From contig NZ_APVL01000005.1 in assembly GCF_000565285.1 (NCBI RefSeq), positions 186,001 to 250,000 on the forward strand: DNA of 64,000 bases, written 5' to 3'. This document shows positions 1-6,608 of the stretch, in pieces (the stretch's first letter is position 1; each line of letters opens with the position of its first letter). The translations under genes and the position numbers were made by a program. The notes beneath the pieces were generated by a model, which worked only from the letters and a program-made list of their open reading frames with translations, was not told where the DNA came from and did not search any database. Origin of the DNA: Cytobacillus firmus DS1. Lineage in GTDB: Bacteria; Bacillota; Bacilli; Bacillales; Cytobacillaceae.

Positions 1-174
1 ATGGCAAGGCCTGTTGTGTATGATACAGGTGCTTTAGCCGAATTGGGCCTTGATATTATGCACGGTGAAATTGTCAGCCATGAAGGCGGGATCATTCGAC
101 ATGATACAAAAGAAGTCGCCCAAATGCTTTATAATTTAATTTTGCATGAAACCAATAGGCGTTTTAACGCGTAA
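1..174 (+). CDS. yvcK: YvcK/MgfK-type gluconeogenesis factor, C-terminal end
   Basis: The window opens inside this gene; only the last 57 codons are present and the true start lies upstream. The visible tail (GALAELGLDIMHGEIVSHEG and the final MLYNLILHE stretch) fits the C-terminus of the YvcK family, UDP-sugar-binding cytosolic proteins needed for growth on gluconeogenic carbon and for cell-wall homeostasis in Bacillus subtilis. The order yvcK, whiA, crh downstream is the conserved Bacillus order and is the main support. The identity is inferred from a short fragment plus synteny. Confidence 0.85.
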   Translation: MARPVVYDTGALAELGLDIMHGEIVSHEGGIIRHDTKEVAQMLYNLILHETNRRFNA

Positions 175-292
175 TATAAAGATGTAAAAGGGCTTTTGAC
201 AGTAAAAAATAAACTGTGCATACGTTTGCTCAGTGAAGAATATCTTTTTATATGTCTCTGGTTTAGCACTTTTACGGATAGGGGGTGAAGGG

Positions 293-1243
293 ATGTCTTT
301 CGCTTCGGAAACGAAAAAAGAATTGACGAACCTGGAATTAAAAGACTGCTGCGGCAAAGCGGAATTGTCCGCCTTGATCCGGATGAATGGTTCACTTTCT
401 TTTTCCAGCCGGAAATTGATTGTGGATATTCAGACGGAGAATGCAGCCATTGCACGAAGGATTTACACACTGATTAAAAGGAATTACAGCGTTCAGGTCG
501 AGCTGCTGGTCCGGAAAAAAATGCGGCTGAAAAAGAACAATGTATATATTGTCAGGCTGTCAGAACAGGCCAGCATGATTCTTGATGACCTGAAAATTTT
601 AAGTGAGGGATTCGTATTTACTCACGATATCTCTAAAGAGCTCATAAAAAAGAAATGCTGTAAGCGTTCTTATCTGCGCGGTGCATTCCTCGCCGGGGGA
701 TCGGTTAATAATCCGGAAACCTCCTCCTATCATCTGGAGATCGCTTCACTTTACAAAGAGCATAACGACTCCCTTTGTGAACTGATGAATACGTTTGGAC
801 TGAACAGCAAAACGCTTGAACGGAAAAAAGGCTATATCACGTATTTAAAGGAAGCCGAAAAAATAACTGAATTCCTGAATATTATCGGGGCACATGCATC
901 TCTGCTCCGGTTTGAAGATATCCGGATTGTCCGCGATATGAGAAACTCGGTCAATCGACTCGTGAATTGTGAAACAGCGAACTTGAACAAAACAATCGGG
1001 GCTGCCTTGCGCCAAGTGGAGAATATCCGGTTTATTGACCAGACAGTTGGACTTCAGGTTCTGCCTGACAAACTGAGGGAAATTGCTGAATTGCGTGTAG
1101 CATACCAGGATGTCACCTTAAAGGAGCTTGGGGAAATGGTTTCAGGCGGAAATATCAGCAAATCAGGCATTAATCACAGATTAAGAAAAATAGACGAAAT
1201 CGCTGAGAAACTCAGGGCAGGAAGCACCATAGATGCTCACTGA
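293..1243 (+). CDS. whiA: DNA-binding protein WhiA
   Basis: This encodes 316 residues, the usual Bacillus WhiA length, when started at the ATG at 293 ([15 protein letters not shown]). A longer in-frame start at 233 has no support, while 293 has a GGGGGTG ribosome site just upstream. WhiA has an N-terminal LAGLIDADG homing-endonuclease-like fold without nuclease activity and a C-terminal helix-turn-helix; here the C-terminal part ([20 protein letters not shown], about residues 274-293) is the helix-turn-helix. In Bacillus it is a nucleoid-associated protein affecting cell division and chromosome segregation. It sits between yvcK and crh. Confidence 0.95.
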   Translation: MSFASETKKELTNLELKDCCGKAELSALIRMNGSLSFSSRKLIVDIQTENAAIARRIYTLIKRNYSVQVELLVRKKMRLKKNNVYIVRLSEQASMILDDLKILSEGFVFTHDISKELIKKKCCKRSYLRGAFLAGGSVNNPETSSYHLEIASLYKEHNDSLCELMNTFGLNSKTLERKKGYITYLKEAEKITEFLNIIGAHASLLRFEDIRIVRDMRNSVNRLVNCETANLNKTIGAALRQVENIRFIDQTVGLQVLPDKLREIAELRVAYQDVTLKELGEMVSGGNISKSGINHRLRKIDEIAEKLRAGSTIDAH

Positions 1244-1272
1244 CAGAGGCATCAGCAGGGAGGAGATATAAA

Positions 1273-1530
1273 ATGGCAGAGAAACAGGTAGAAGTTAAGC
1301 TAAAGACAGGATTGCAGGCCCGCCCGGCGGCATTGTTCGTACAGGAGGCCAATCGGTTCTCATCCGATATTTTCCTGGAGAAGGATGGAAAGAAGGTAAA
1401 TGCGAAAAGCATTATGGGGCTAATGAGCCTTGCTGTAAGCTCAGGATCAGTCATTACCCTGAAGGCTGAGGGGAACGACGAAAACGAAGCTCTCGAAGCA
1501 CTTGCAAACTATATTCAGAAGGAAAATTAA
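1273..1530 (+). CDS. crh: HPr-like catabolite repression protein Crh
   Basis: This is an 85-residue HPr homologue. At the position of the phosphocarrier histidine the sequence reads GLQARPA, so residue 15 is glutamine; this marks Crh rather than HPr, which cannot take part in PTS phosphotransfer. The regulatory serine is present in KSIMG (residue 46), the site used by HPr kinase. Phosphorylated Crh acts as a CcpA co-repressor in carbon catabolite repression. It follows whiA by 29 bases with an AGGGAGGAGA ribosome site and ends at a strong terminator. Confidence 0.95.
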   Translation: MAEKQVEVKLKTGLQARPAALFVQEANRFSSDIFLEKDGKKVNAKSIMGLMSLAVSSGSVITLKAEGNDENEALEALANYIQKEN

Positions 1531-1566
1531 AACAACTCGCATCGGGAAGATGCGAGTTGTTTTTTT
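1531..1566. terminator. Bidirectional terminator between crh and clpP
   Basis: A 12-bp perfect stem (AACAACTCGCAT with ATGCGAGTTGTT) is followed by a run of T on the plus strand and by a T-rich run on the minus strand, so it can end both crh and the converging clpP. Confidence 0.9.
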
Positions 1567-1573
1567 GCGTCTT

Positions 1574-2179
1574 TTATTTATCCTTTTTCTCATCCAAGGA
1601 GTTTCTGGAAATGATCTGGTCAACCAAACCGTATTCAAGAGCTCTTTCAGCTGTCATAAAATTATCGCGGTCTGTGTCTTTTGCAATAACTTCAAGCGGC
1701 TGTCCAGTGCGCTCTGAAAGGATAGTGTTTAATTTTTCGCGAAGGAAAAGGATGCGCTTAGCGGCGATTTCAATTTCAGTCGCCTGACCCTGTGCACCGC
1801 CAAGTGGCTGGTGAATCATAACCTCAGCATTTGGAAGAGCAAAACGCTTTCCTTTTTCACCTGCAGCAAGAAGGAATGCACCCATTGATGCCGCCATACC
1901 GATACAAATGGTTTGTACCTTCGGCTTGATGAATTGCATCGTATCATAAATAGCCATACCAGCTGTAATGCTTCCGCCAGGGCTATTAATGTAAATGGAA
2001 ATGTCCTTTTCAGGGTTTTCTGCTTCAAGGAATAACAGCTGGGCAACAATGGAGTTTGCCACATTATCATCAATTGCGCTTCCGAGCATAATGATGCGGT
2101 CTTTTAAAAGGCGGGAGTAAATATCATAAGCGCGCTCCCCGCGATTTGTTTGTTCAATAACTGTAGGGATTAAGTTCAT
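1574..2179 (-). CDS. clpP: ATP-dependent Clp protease proteolytic subunit
   Basis: This encodes 201 residues. It has the ClpP catalytic triad: Ser98 in GMAASMG, His123 in MIHQPLGG and Asp172 in KDTDRDNF. ClpP forms a double heptameric barrel that degrades proteins fed by ClpC, ClpX or ClpE in the cytosol; in Bacillus it controls competence, stress and sporulation. The start at 2179 ([10 protein letters not shown]) has a GGAGGAATT ribosome site. A CtsR operator overlaps the promoter upstream, as in B. subtilis, so heat-shock control by CtsR is expected. Confidence 0.97.
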   Translation of the reverse strand: MNLIPTVIEQTNRGERAYDIYSRLLKDRIIMLGSAIDDNVANSIVAQLLFLEAENPEKDISIYINSPGGSITAGMAIYDTMQFIKPKVQTICIGMAASMGAFLLAAGEKGKRFALPNAEVMIHQPLGGAQGQATEIEIAAKRILFLREKLNTILSERTGQPLEVIAKDTDRDNFMTAERALEYGLVDQIISRNSLDEKKDK

Positions 2180-2273
2180 TTTCCAATTCCTCCTTCAAAA
2201 TAAGGTCAACATACAAGCTGAACAAGCATGTTCTTCCAAGTAAAGAAAATTTTTTTAACTCCTATGTATTATC

Positions 2274-2303
2274 ATGATACACTGATGGTCAATTAAGGTC
2301 AAA
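2274..2303 (-). promoter_or_regulatory. clpP promoter with CtsR box
   Basis: On the plus strand the heptads GGTCAAT (2287) and GGTCAAA (2297) form a direct repeat with a 3-bp gap, matching the CtsR operator pattern. Read on the minus strand, the second heptad supplies a -35 TTGACC, followed by a 17-bp spacer and -10 TATCAT (2274-2279). The operator therefore overlaps the -35 element of the clpP promoter. Confidence 0.8.
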
Positions 2304-2407
2304 CGAATCGCATGGAAATAACCCCTTATTCGTTCGACACTTTTTTCTGTGATGTTCTATCTCATTCCATGATACCCATTGTTCCGATTTTTAAAACTAA
2401 AAGGAGC

Positions 2408-2436
2408 TTGCAAAGTGAATAAACATAGCATATAAT
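2408..2436 (+). promoter_or_regulatory. Promoter of tRNA-Arg
   Basis: TTGCAA, a 17-bp spacer and TATAAT form a strong sigma-A promoter about 50 bases before the tRNA-Arg gene. The rest of the clpP-tRNA gap (2304-2407) shows nothing further. Confidence 0.8.
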
Positions 2437-2484
2437 TAGTTATCGTAGCGGCTGAGCGCCTGGTCGCCAATTAATATAATCCAT

Positions 2485-2556
2485 GCCCTCGTGGTGCAAC
2501 GGATAGCACGTAAGATTCCGGTTCTTGAGATGTGGGTTCGATTCCTGCCGAGGGCG
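2485..2556 (+). tRNA. tRNA-Arg (anticodon CCG)
   Basis: A complete 72-nt cloverleaf can be drawn. The acceptor stem is GCCCTCG with CGAGGGC, the D stem GTGC/GCAC, and the anticodon stem TAAGA/TCTTG around loop TTCCGGT, giving anticodon CCG, which reads CGG. The T arm is GTGGG-TTCGATT-CCTGC. No CCA is encoded. The gene is the integration site of the island that follows. Its original terminator now appears to lie 12 kb away at 14704. Confidence 0.93.
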
Positions 2557-2558
2557 CT
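2490..2558 (+). repeat. attL-type direct repeat (inside tRNA-Arg)
   Basis: This is 69 bp from CGTGGTGCAACGG to GAGGGCGCT and matches 14632-14700 with two differences, both in the anticodon stem. It lies within the functional tRNA copy. Confidence 0.85.
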
Positions 2559-2683
2559 AGATATTACAGTGTTTCTGCGAAGTTTTATTCGTGGAAATGC
2601 TGTTTTTTTATGCCTATTTTTAACCACGAAATTTACCACGCAATACAAAAAACGCTCCTTACTGAATTGTAAAGGAGGTTTCC

Positions 2684-3425
2684 ATTATCAAGAGAAGAAA
2701 ATCCGTCTCAAATTCCACAGTGAAACAATCACTCAAAAAATTAGAAGAAGAATCATCTTTGCAACAATCAACTTTTGCAAATGCTTCCCTTGAATTTTTA
2801 AAGCATTGTCGAATCAAAGGCTTATCCTCTGAGACAGTGAAATTTTATCAGAAAGAATTAAAACAGACCTTGAGAGGGTTGGCTGATATTGAAGCCCCTG
2901 TGAATGATATTCGCAAAATTTCAACTGAACACATCGAAAATTTTATAGAATATCAGCAAGAAATTGGCTATCAATACGATTAATGCACGTCTTAGGGCAG
3001 GAAGGACATTCTTCAATTTCTGTCACAGGAAGAAATATATCAATAAAAATCCTTATGATGGTGTACAGCAACTTAGGATACGTCATGAAGTAGGGGCAAC
3101 CTTTACTAAGCGACAATTAAAAAAACTATTAGATGCACCTGATACCACTTCCTTCATTGGGCTGCGTGATTTAGCCATAATGCTTACATTTGCTCATACA
3201 GGTATTAGGCTTACAGAATTAACCTCATTACGCATACAAGGCGTTTCATTTGATGATAAAGGAGCAATTAATGTCCAACGTGCCAAGAACCGTTACGCAC
3301 GCAGAATACCCCTTACAGCCCGTCTAAGGACAGTATTGAAGGCTTATATAGAAGAACGTGGAGTATTAGACCATGATTCTCTATTTATATCGGTTGAGAC
3401 AAAACGGTGTCACAACTTAAGTTAA
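2684..3425 (+). pseudogene. Tyrosine recombinase/integrase remnant
   Basis: Two overlapping frames make one broken integrase. The first (GTG at 2720, in frame back to an ATT at 2684) carries an N-terminal SAM-like domain (LSSETVKFYQKELKQTLRGL). The second, from about 2964, continues with INARLRAGRTFFNFC and the catalytic-domain start (RDLAIMLTFAHTGIRLTELTSL, whose TGIRLTEL holds the first active arginine). A frameshift near 2960 separates them. The gene ends at 3425 before the HxxR box and tyrosine, so catalysis is lost. A perfect AAAGGAGG site sits 5 bases before the ATT at 2684, suggesting that ATT is, or was, the start; a CTCCTT/AAGGAG hairpin (2655-2677) can mask that site. Confidence 0.8.
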
Positions 3426-3557
3426 GAAACAAAATCTTCTTTAATTAATGTAATATTTAAAATGATGATAAATGTCACCTTCAAAGTACCGTATAATTTA
3501 CTAATTATGTAAATTTTAGGTTGTTTTAGTATAGTCTATTTAAATAGGGTGAACTTC

Positions 3558-3761
3558 TTGGAGAATGATAATGGTAAATATGGGTGTTTGATTTTTGTTA
3601 TTATTATAATAATAGCTGTAAATGTTGTTAATTTCTTTGATCCAGATGCTCATAATGAAAGATACGGCGACGATGAACCTGAGAGTAATGGAAATTATAT
3701 AAACGAAGATGACTATCGAATGTGTATAGAATTAGGTGGAAATGGTAATTCTTGTAATTAG
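3558..3761 (+). CDS. Small single-pass membrane protein, unknown
   Basis: The product is not recognised. From the TTG at 3558 it has 67 residues: a short charged start, one strongly hydrophobic segment (CLIFVIIIIIAVNVVNFF, about residues 10-27) and an acidic, Asn-rich tail ending in two cysteines. The TTG is preferred over the GTG at 3549 because the AGGGTG ribosome site overlaps that GTG and lies 6 bases before the TTG. It lies in the island between the integrase remnant and a broken gene and ends at a terminator. Island membership suggests an accessory role, but nothing in the sequence shows what it does. Confidence 0.55.
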   Translation: MENDNGKYGCLIFVIIIIIAVNVVNFFDPDAHNERYGDDEPESNGNYINEDDYRMCIELGGNGNSCN

Positions 3762-3799
3762 GTAGAAAAAACGTTAGTTAAATGGTATTTTCCTTTAGT

Positions 3800-3826
3800 C
3801 CATCTCATACGAGGTGGTCTTTTTTT
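3800..3826 (+). terminator. Rho-independent terminator
   Basis: The 7-bp stem CCATCTC/GAGGTGG with loop ATAC is followed by TCTTTTTTT. It ends the small membrane protein transcript. Confidence 0.75.
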
Positions 3827-3839
3827 GTTAGTGTCATAA

Positions 3840-4780
3840 CTTAATGAAACACATGAAGAATCATTGATTAATTTAGAAACAGACCACTTGAGTCTTTACT
3901 TAGATGTTGCTAATCCAAGATACATAGTGTTTCATTCAGCAAATTCAACAAAAAAACTGACCCATTTATAAAGAAATTTTACAGTGCTAATGGTTATGAT
4001 AGCATTTGGCTACCAGTTCCTTTATTGTTACAAACGGTTGATTTCGGTAGATTTTGGGGAATGGGAGTATCGTTTCAACAAGCTTTAGAAGAACCAAGCG
4101 ATGATGAAGTTAATGGACGAGATGATACTCAAGATGTTTCCTTAACTGTGAAGAGACATTTTGCTAAGACATTTTTTGAGACGCTTATAAACTCAGATAT
4201 CAACAGTATGCTTGGAATATCCAAAATCTCGATATTGAGGGGTGAGAGGGACAGAAATTCGGACGAAGATAATAAGTTTATCATTGACGATATTAAATAC
4301 AATGGTAAGTTGACTGCGAAAGGAAACTCTTTTTCAAGGCATTCGAGATTGGTTTATGAACTAGTGAATTTATATGGCGGTGTTATAGATAAATTTGAAT
4401 CGTATGCTTTGTCTTTTGAGGAAGGATATTTAGCTGGAAATCCTTTTACCATTACATTTAGTAAGAAAATTGATCCCGAAAAATTAGTTGATTTGATGTT
4501 CAATGGAAATGAGCCATTTAGACTATGGGGTATTGAAGATGAAACAGGTAACAAGCAGTACCGTGTGTATGCAGTGGATATTCATAATGGAAACATGGGA
4601 AATAAATTAACTTTTGAAATTACCTCGGACTACATTAGAGTGTCTTTACCAAAATACTCATGTGGTAATACTCTGCTACGATTATTTGCAAATTTAAACC
4701 ACTATGTTGATGCGATGGCTAGATTGGAGGTTATTGATTATGAGCTTAAAGTCGACTTATCTCGAACAAGACTTGGTTAA
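3840..4780 (+). pseudogene. Frameshifted island gene of unknown function
   Basis: The product is not recognised. Protein-like sequence begins at 3840 without a convincing start (a stop lies at 3837) and runs as ETDHLSLYLDVANPRYIVFHSAN to a run of seven A at 3950-3956. There the frame moves by -1 and continues as TDPFIKKFYSANGYDSIWLP into a 251-codon open frame (from 4025) that ends at 4780. The two parts read as one gene with a 5' truncation and a one-base change in the A run. The zero frame reads A AAA AAA, so -1 ribosomal slippage could also join them. The next gene starts inside it at 4740, which suggests the two were translationally coupled. Confidence 0.6.
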
Positions 4781-5723
4781 TATTCTAGCAAGTATGACTT
4801 TTAATCTTCCTGGCTATCCACGTCACTTTTTTGAAACTGGATATAAGATTGAATTTATTGAAAAAGAATTCGATGTCACACAAGATAAAAAAGTTAGGGA
4901 GTTAAAGTTTGATATTGTTTTAAATAATTATGAGAAGAATCATTCCTTGGCTTGTGAATGTAAAAGCGGAGGAACAGAGCCAGACCAGTTAGAAAGGTAC
5001 AATAAACTAAGTTCAGAAGAATTGGTAAGAGTTGGAGGAGTCTCCTCTGGTGATCCTGCTTTACATACACATGATATTACTTTGGTTTTCAATCACGTTA
5101 ATAAAGATCAAATAGACGAAGAGACAAAAGGCTATAATTTTAGTGGTTTATCAGTTTTGAAGGATACGGAAAATCCAACAACGATTGAATTGGTTAAGGG
5201 AAACTTTCAAGATGATGACCTTGCTGCTTATTTTACAGAGCCAATAAGGTATCCCAATTTTGTCCATGAGATTTTCAAAGTAGGTGGCCAGTCTCCATTA
5301 TTTAAGTATGTAAAATTAATTGCTGCAGAATTGGTTTCATTCTCTGTTAATGGAAAAGAGTGTTTTGAAGTTTCCGATCTTGCTCCTGGAGTGTATTCCT
5401 CAGTTCCTGGTTTATATAATCCTGCTAGGATAGGGAAACAGATGCGAAGGGATATTGAAAATAAGATAGAGAGAGCCTTGATTGAAGGAAGTAATTACGA
5501 ATTGAATGAGTACTTCTCATGGGATAAGAGCTTAAAGGCAGGAAAGTTATTGAAGATTAAACCAGGCTGTAAGCCAATAAACTTTAAACAGTTTAGAGAA
5601 CAAGCGGAACAAATGGCGGAAAGAATGAGGAAAGGGGAAACTCCTCCTGCAATATTCAGACCTAGAAAAACATCTGCACATCCCGACCAAACCGCATTGG
5701 ATCTGTTTCCTAAGTCAGTGTAG
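4740..5723 (+). CDS. Putative PD-(D/E)xK-like nuclease domain protein
   Basis: The ATG at 4740 gives 327 residues; it has GGAGG 9 bases upstream, unlike the in-frame ATG at 4704. Near the N-terminus LKFDIVLNN is followed by LACECKSGG. This D...ExK spacing resembles the PD-(D/E)xK core of restriction-like nucleases, although the family cannot be named. The C-terminal third is rich in Lys and Arg. It overlaps the preceding broken gene by 41 bases, so the two were probably one operon. In a defence island a DNA-cleaving or DNA-sensing role is plausible, but this is an inference from one motif. Confidence 0.55.
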   Translation: MSLKSTYLEQDLVNILASMTFNLPGYPRHFFETGYKIEFIEKEFDVTQDKKVRELKFDIVLNNYEKNHSLACECKSGGTEPDQLERYNKLSSEELVRVGGVSSGDPALHTHDITLVFNHVNKDQIDEETKGYNFSGLSVLKDTENPTTIELVKGNFQDDDLAAYFTEPIRYPNFVHEIFKVGGQSPLFKYVKLIAAELVSFSVNGKECFEVSDLAPGVYSSVPGLYNPARIGKQMRRDIENKIERALIEGSNYELNEYFSWDKSLKAGKLLKIKPGCKPINFKQFREQAEQMAERMRKGETPPAIFRPRKTSAHPDQTALDLFPKSV

Positions 5724-5767
5724 CGGATTACAACAGGGTTTTAGTCAGATAATTGTGTTGAATTAAA

Positions 5768-5791
5768 AAACTCACGCTAAAGTATGAGTTT
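5768..5791 (-). terminator. Terminator of the 5800-6150 gene
   Basis: An AAACTCA/TGAGTTT stem has a T run on the minus strand just beyond the end of the minus-strand gene. Confidence 0.55.
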
Positions 5792-5799
5792 AAGTAATA

Positions 5800-6150
5800 C
5801 TATTCATCGAAGTTATTAAAGTAATCCTCTAATTCTTGTAAAGATGGAGCTATCTTGTAAAAAAAATTGCCATTGCCGTCGGACATTTCAACTTCTGGCC
5901 ATGGAATGCTTTCGTAAATGTCCGACATTTGTTCTGGGCTACCGCCTAACCTAAACCTAACTCTATCGGGCTGGGTAACAGCAATATATGCTTGCCCGCT
6001 TTTATGGCTCATAGTCATGAAGACGGAATACTTGCCTTGTGTACCTAAGATAGCTAGGTTTGCAGGATAGTATACCGTATCATTGCATGGGGTAGGCAGA
6101 GCAATCAAATCACGAATCTGCTCTGATCTTGGTAAGTTTCCTTTTCTCAT
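5800..6150 (-). CDS. Hypothetical protein of 116 residues
   Basis: The product is not recognised. The start is taken as the ATG at 6150 (MRKGNLPRSEQIRDLI) because AAGGTGG lies about 8 bases before it, whereas the upstream in-frame GTG and ATG codons overlap that site. The protein is soluble-looking, with a strand-rich middle (ANLAILGTQGKYSVFMTM) and an acidic C-terminal helix (LQELEDYFNNFDE). It is transcribed away from the reverse transcriptase leader, whose promoter starts about 125 bases off, and ends at its own terminator. It could be an independent cargo gene or an accessory of the reverse transcriptase system; nothing decides between these. Confidence 0.55.
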   Translation of the reverse strand: MRKGNLPRSEQIRDLIALPTPCNDTVYYPANLAILGTQGKYSVFMTMSHKSGQAYIAVTQPDRVRFRLGGSPEQMSDIYESIPWPEVEMSDGNGNFFYKIAPSLQELEDYFNNFDE

Positions 6151-6275
6151 ATTCATCACCACCTTAATAATAGTTTAATTTTCACCAATTTAGGAAAAAT
6201 TTTCAAATATTTTTAACCTCTAAGCAAACCTTCGTGATATACATTAGGTATCTATTAAAAACTGAAATTTTTAAA

Positions 6276-6304
6276 TTGAAGATATTCTCATTATTTGTTA
6301 TAAT
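6276..6304 (+). promoter_or_regulatory. Promoter of the reverse transcriptase leader RNA
   Basis: TTGAAG, a spacer of exactly 17 bp and a perfect TATAAT. It predicts a start near 6311, so almost 300 nt of RNA precede the reverse transcriptase ATG. Confidence 0.8.
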
Positions 6305-6310
6305 TTTACT

Positions 6311-6592
6311 GTCTTATCAATTTTGTGATAAGAGGAGAAGGTTTGGCATTGTCAAGTTCGGCAATGTAAATAATTAAGTTCGCTGCTAAGGTCACCATAA
6401 GGTCAACCAGCATATCAGTGATCATATTACCCATCCCTTCCACAATCCAATAGACAATTATTTGTTTAATTAGATTGTACCGTATAAGTGGAAACGAGTT
6501 AGCCCTACTGTATGATTGTGACTGCGTAAAAGGTACTATTAATAGACTATTACCTTTTGCTGGTTATAAACCTACAGGTGAGAAAGTGTATG
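6311..6592 (+). ncRNA. Candidate DRT2-type template ncRNA upstream of the reverse transcriptase
   Basis: The leader between the 6276-6304 promoter and the ribosome site of the reverse transcriptase is about 280 nt and rich in stems. CTTATCA/TGATAAG lies at its 5' end (6313-6331). CATTG/CAATG lies at about 6347-6365. ACAAT/ATTGT surrounds 6454-6478. AAAAGGTA/TACCTTTT lies at 6528-6558. TCCCT (near 6434) can pair with AGGGA (near 6595), which would fold the middle into one domain and cover the ribosome site. DRT2 systems are known to place a non-coding RNA of about this size directly before the RT gene and to use it as template. The exact ends are predicted, not seen. Confidence 0.65.
6454..6576 (+). 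other. Predicted 120-nt rolling-circle template with stop-free frame (neo-like)
   Basis: An ACA at 6454-6456 and an ACA at 6574-6576 are exactly 120 nt, or 40 codons, apart. The sense frame starting at 6454 has no stop through 6606, while every other frame between the two ACAs has at least one. Head-to-tail copies of this unit would stay open and encode a repeating 40-residue unit beginning TIICLIRLYRISGNELALLY. Published DRT2 work describes template jumping at ACA motifs, a repeat of 120 nt and an endless ORF named neo; the match is by recollection of that work. Against it, no in-frame ATG is present (a TTG at 6475 would be needed). The same frame ends in TGA overlapping the ATG of the reverse transcriptase, so a short coupled ORF is the alternative. 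Confidence 0.5.
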
Positions 6593-6608
6593 CTAGGGAG
6601 GTTTTCTG

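Noticed and set aside
6311-6608. Promoter formed across the predicted 120-nt repeat junction
   Set aside because: TTGCTG (6557) would meet only a poor -10 (TATTTG) across the junction, and TTGTTT/TATAAG inside the unit has a 15-bp spacer. Neither is good enough to claim.
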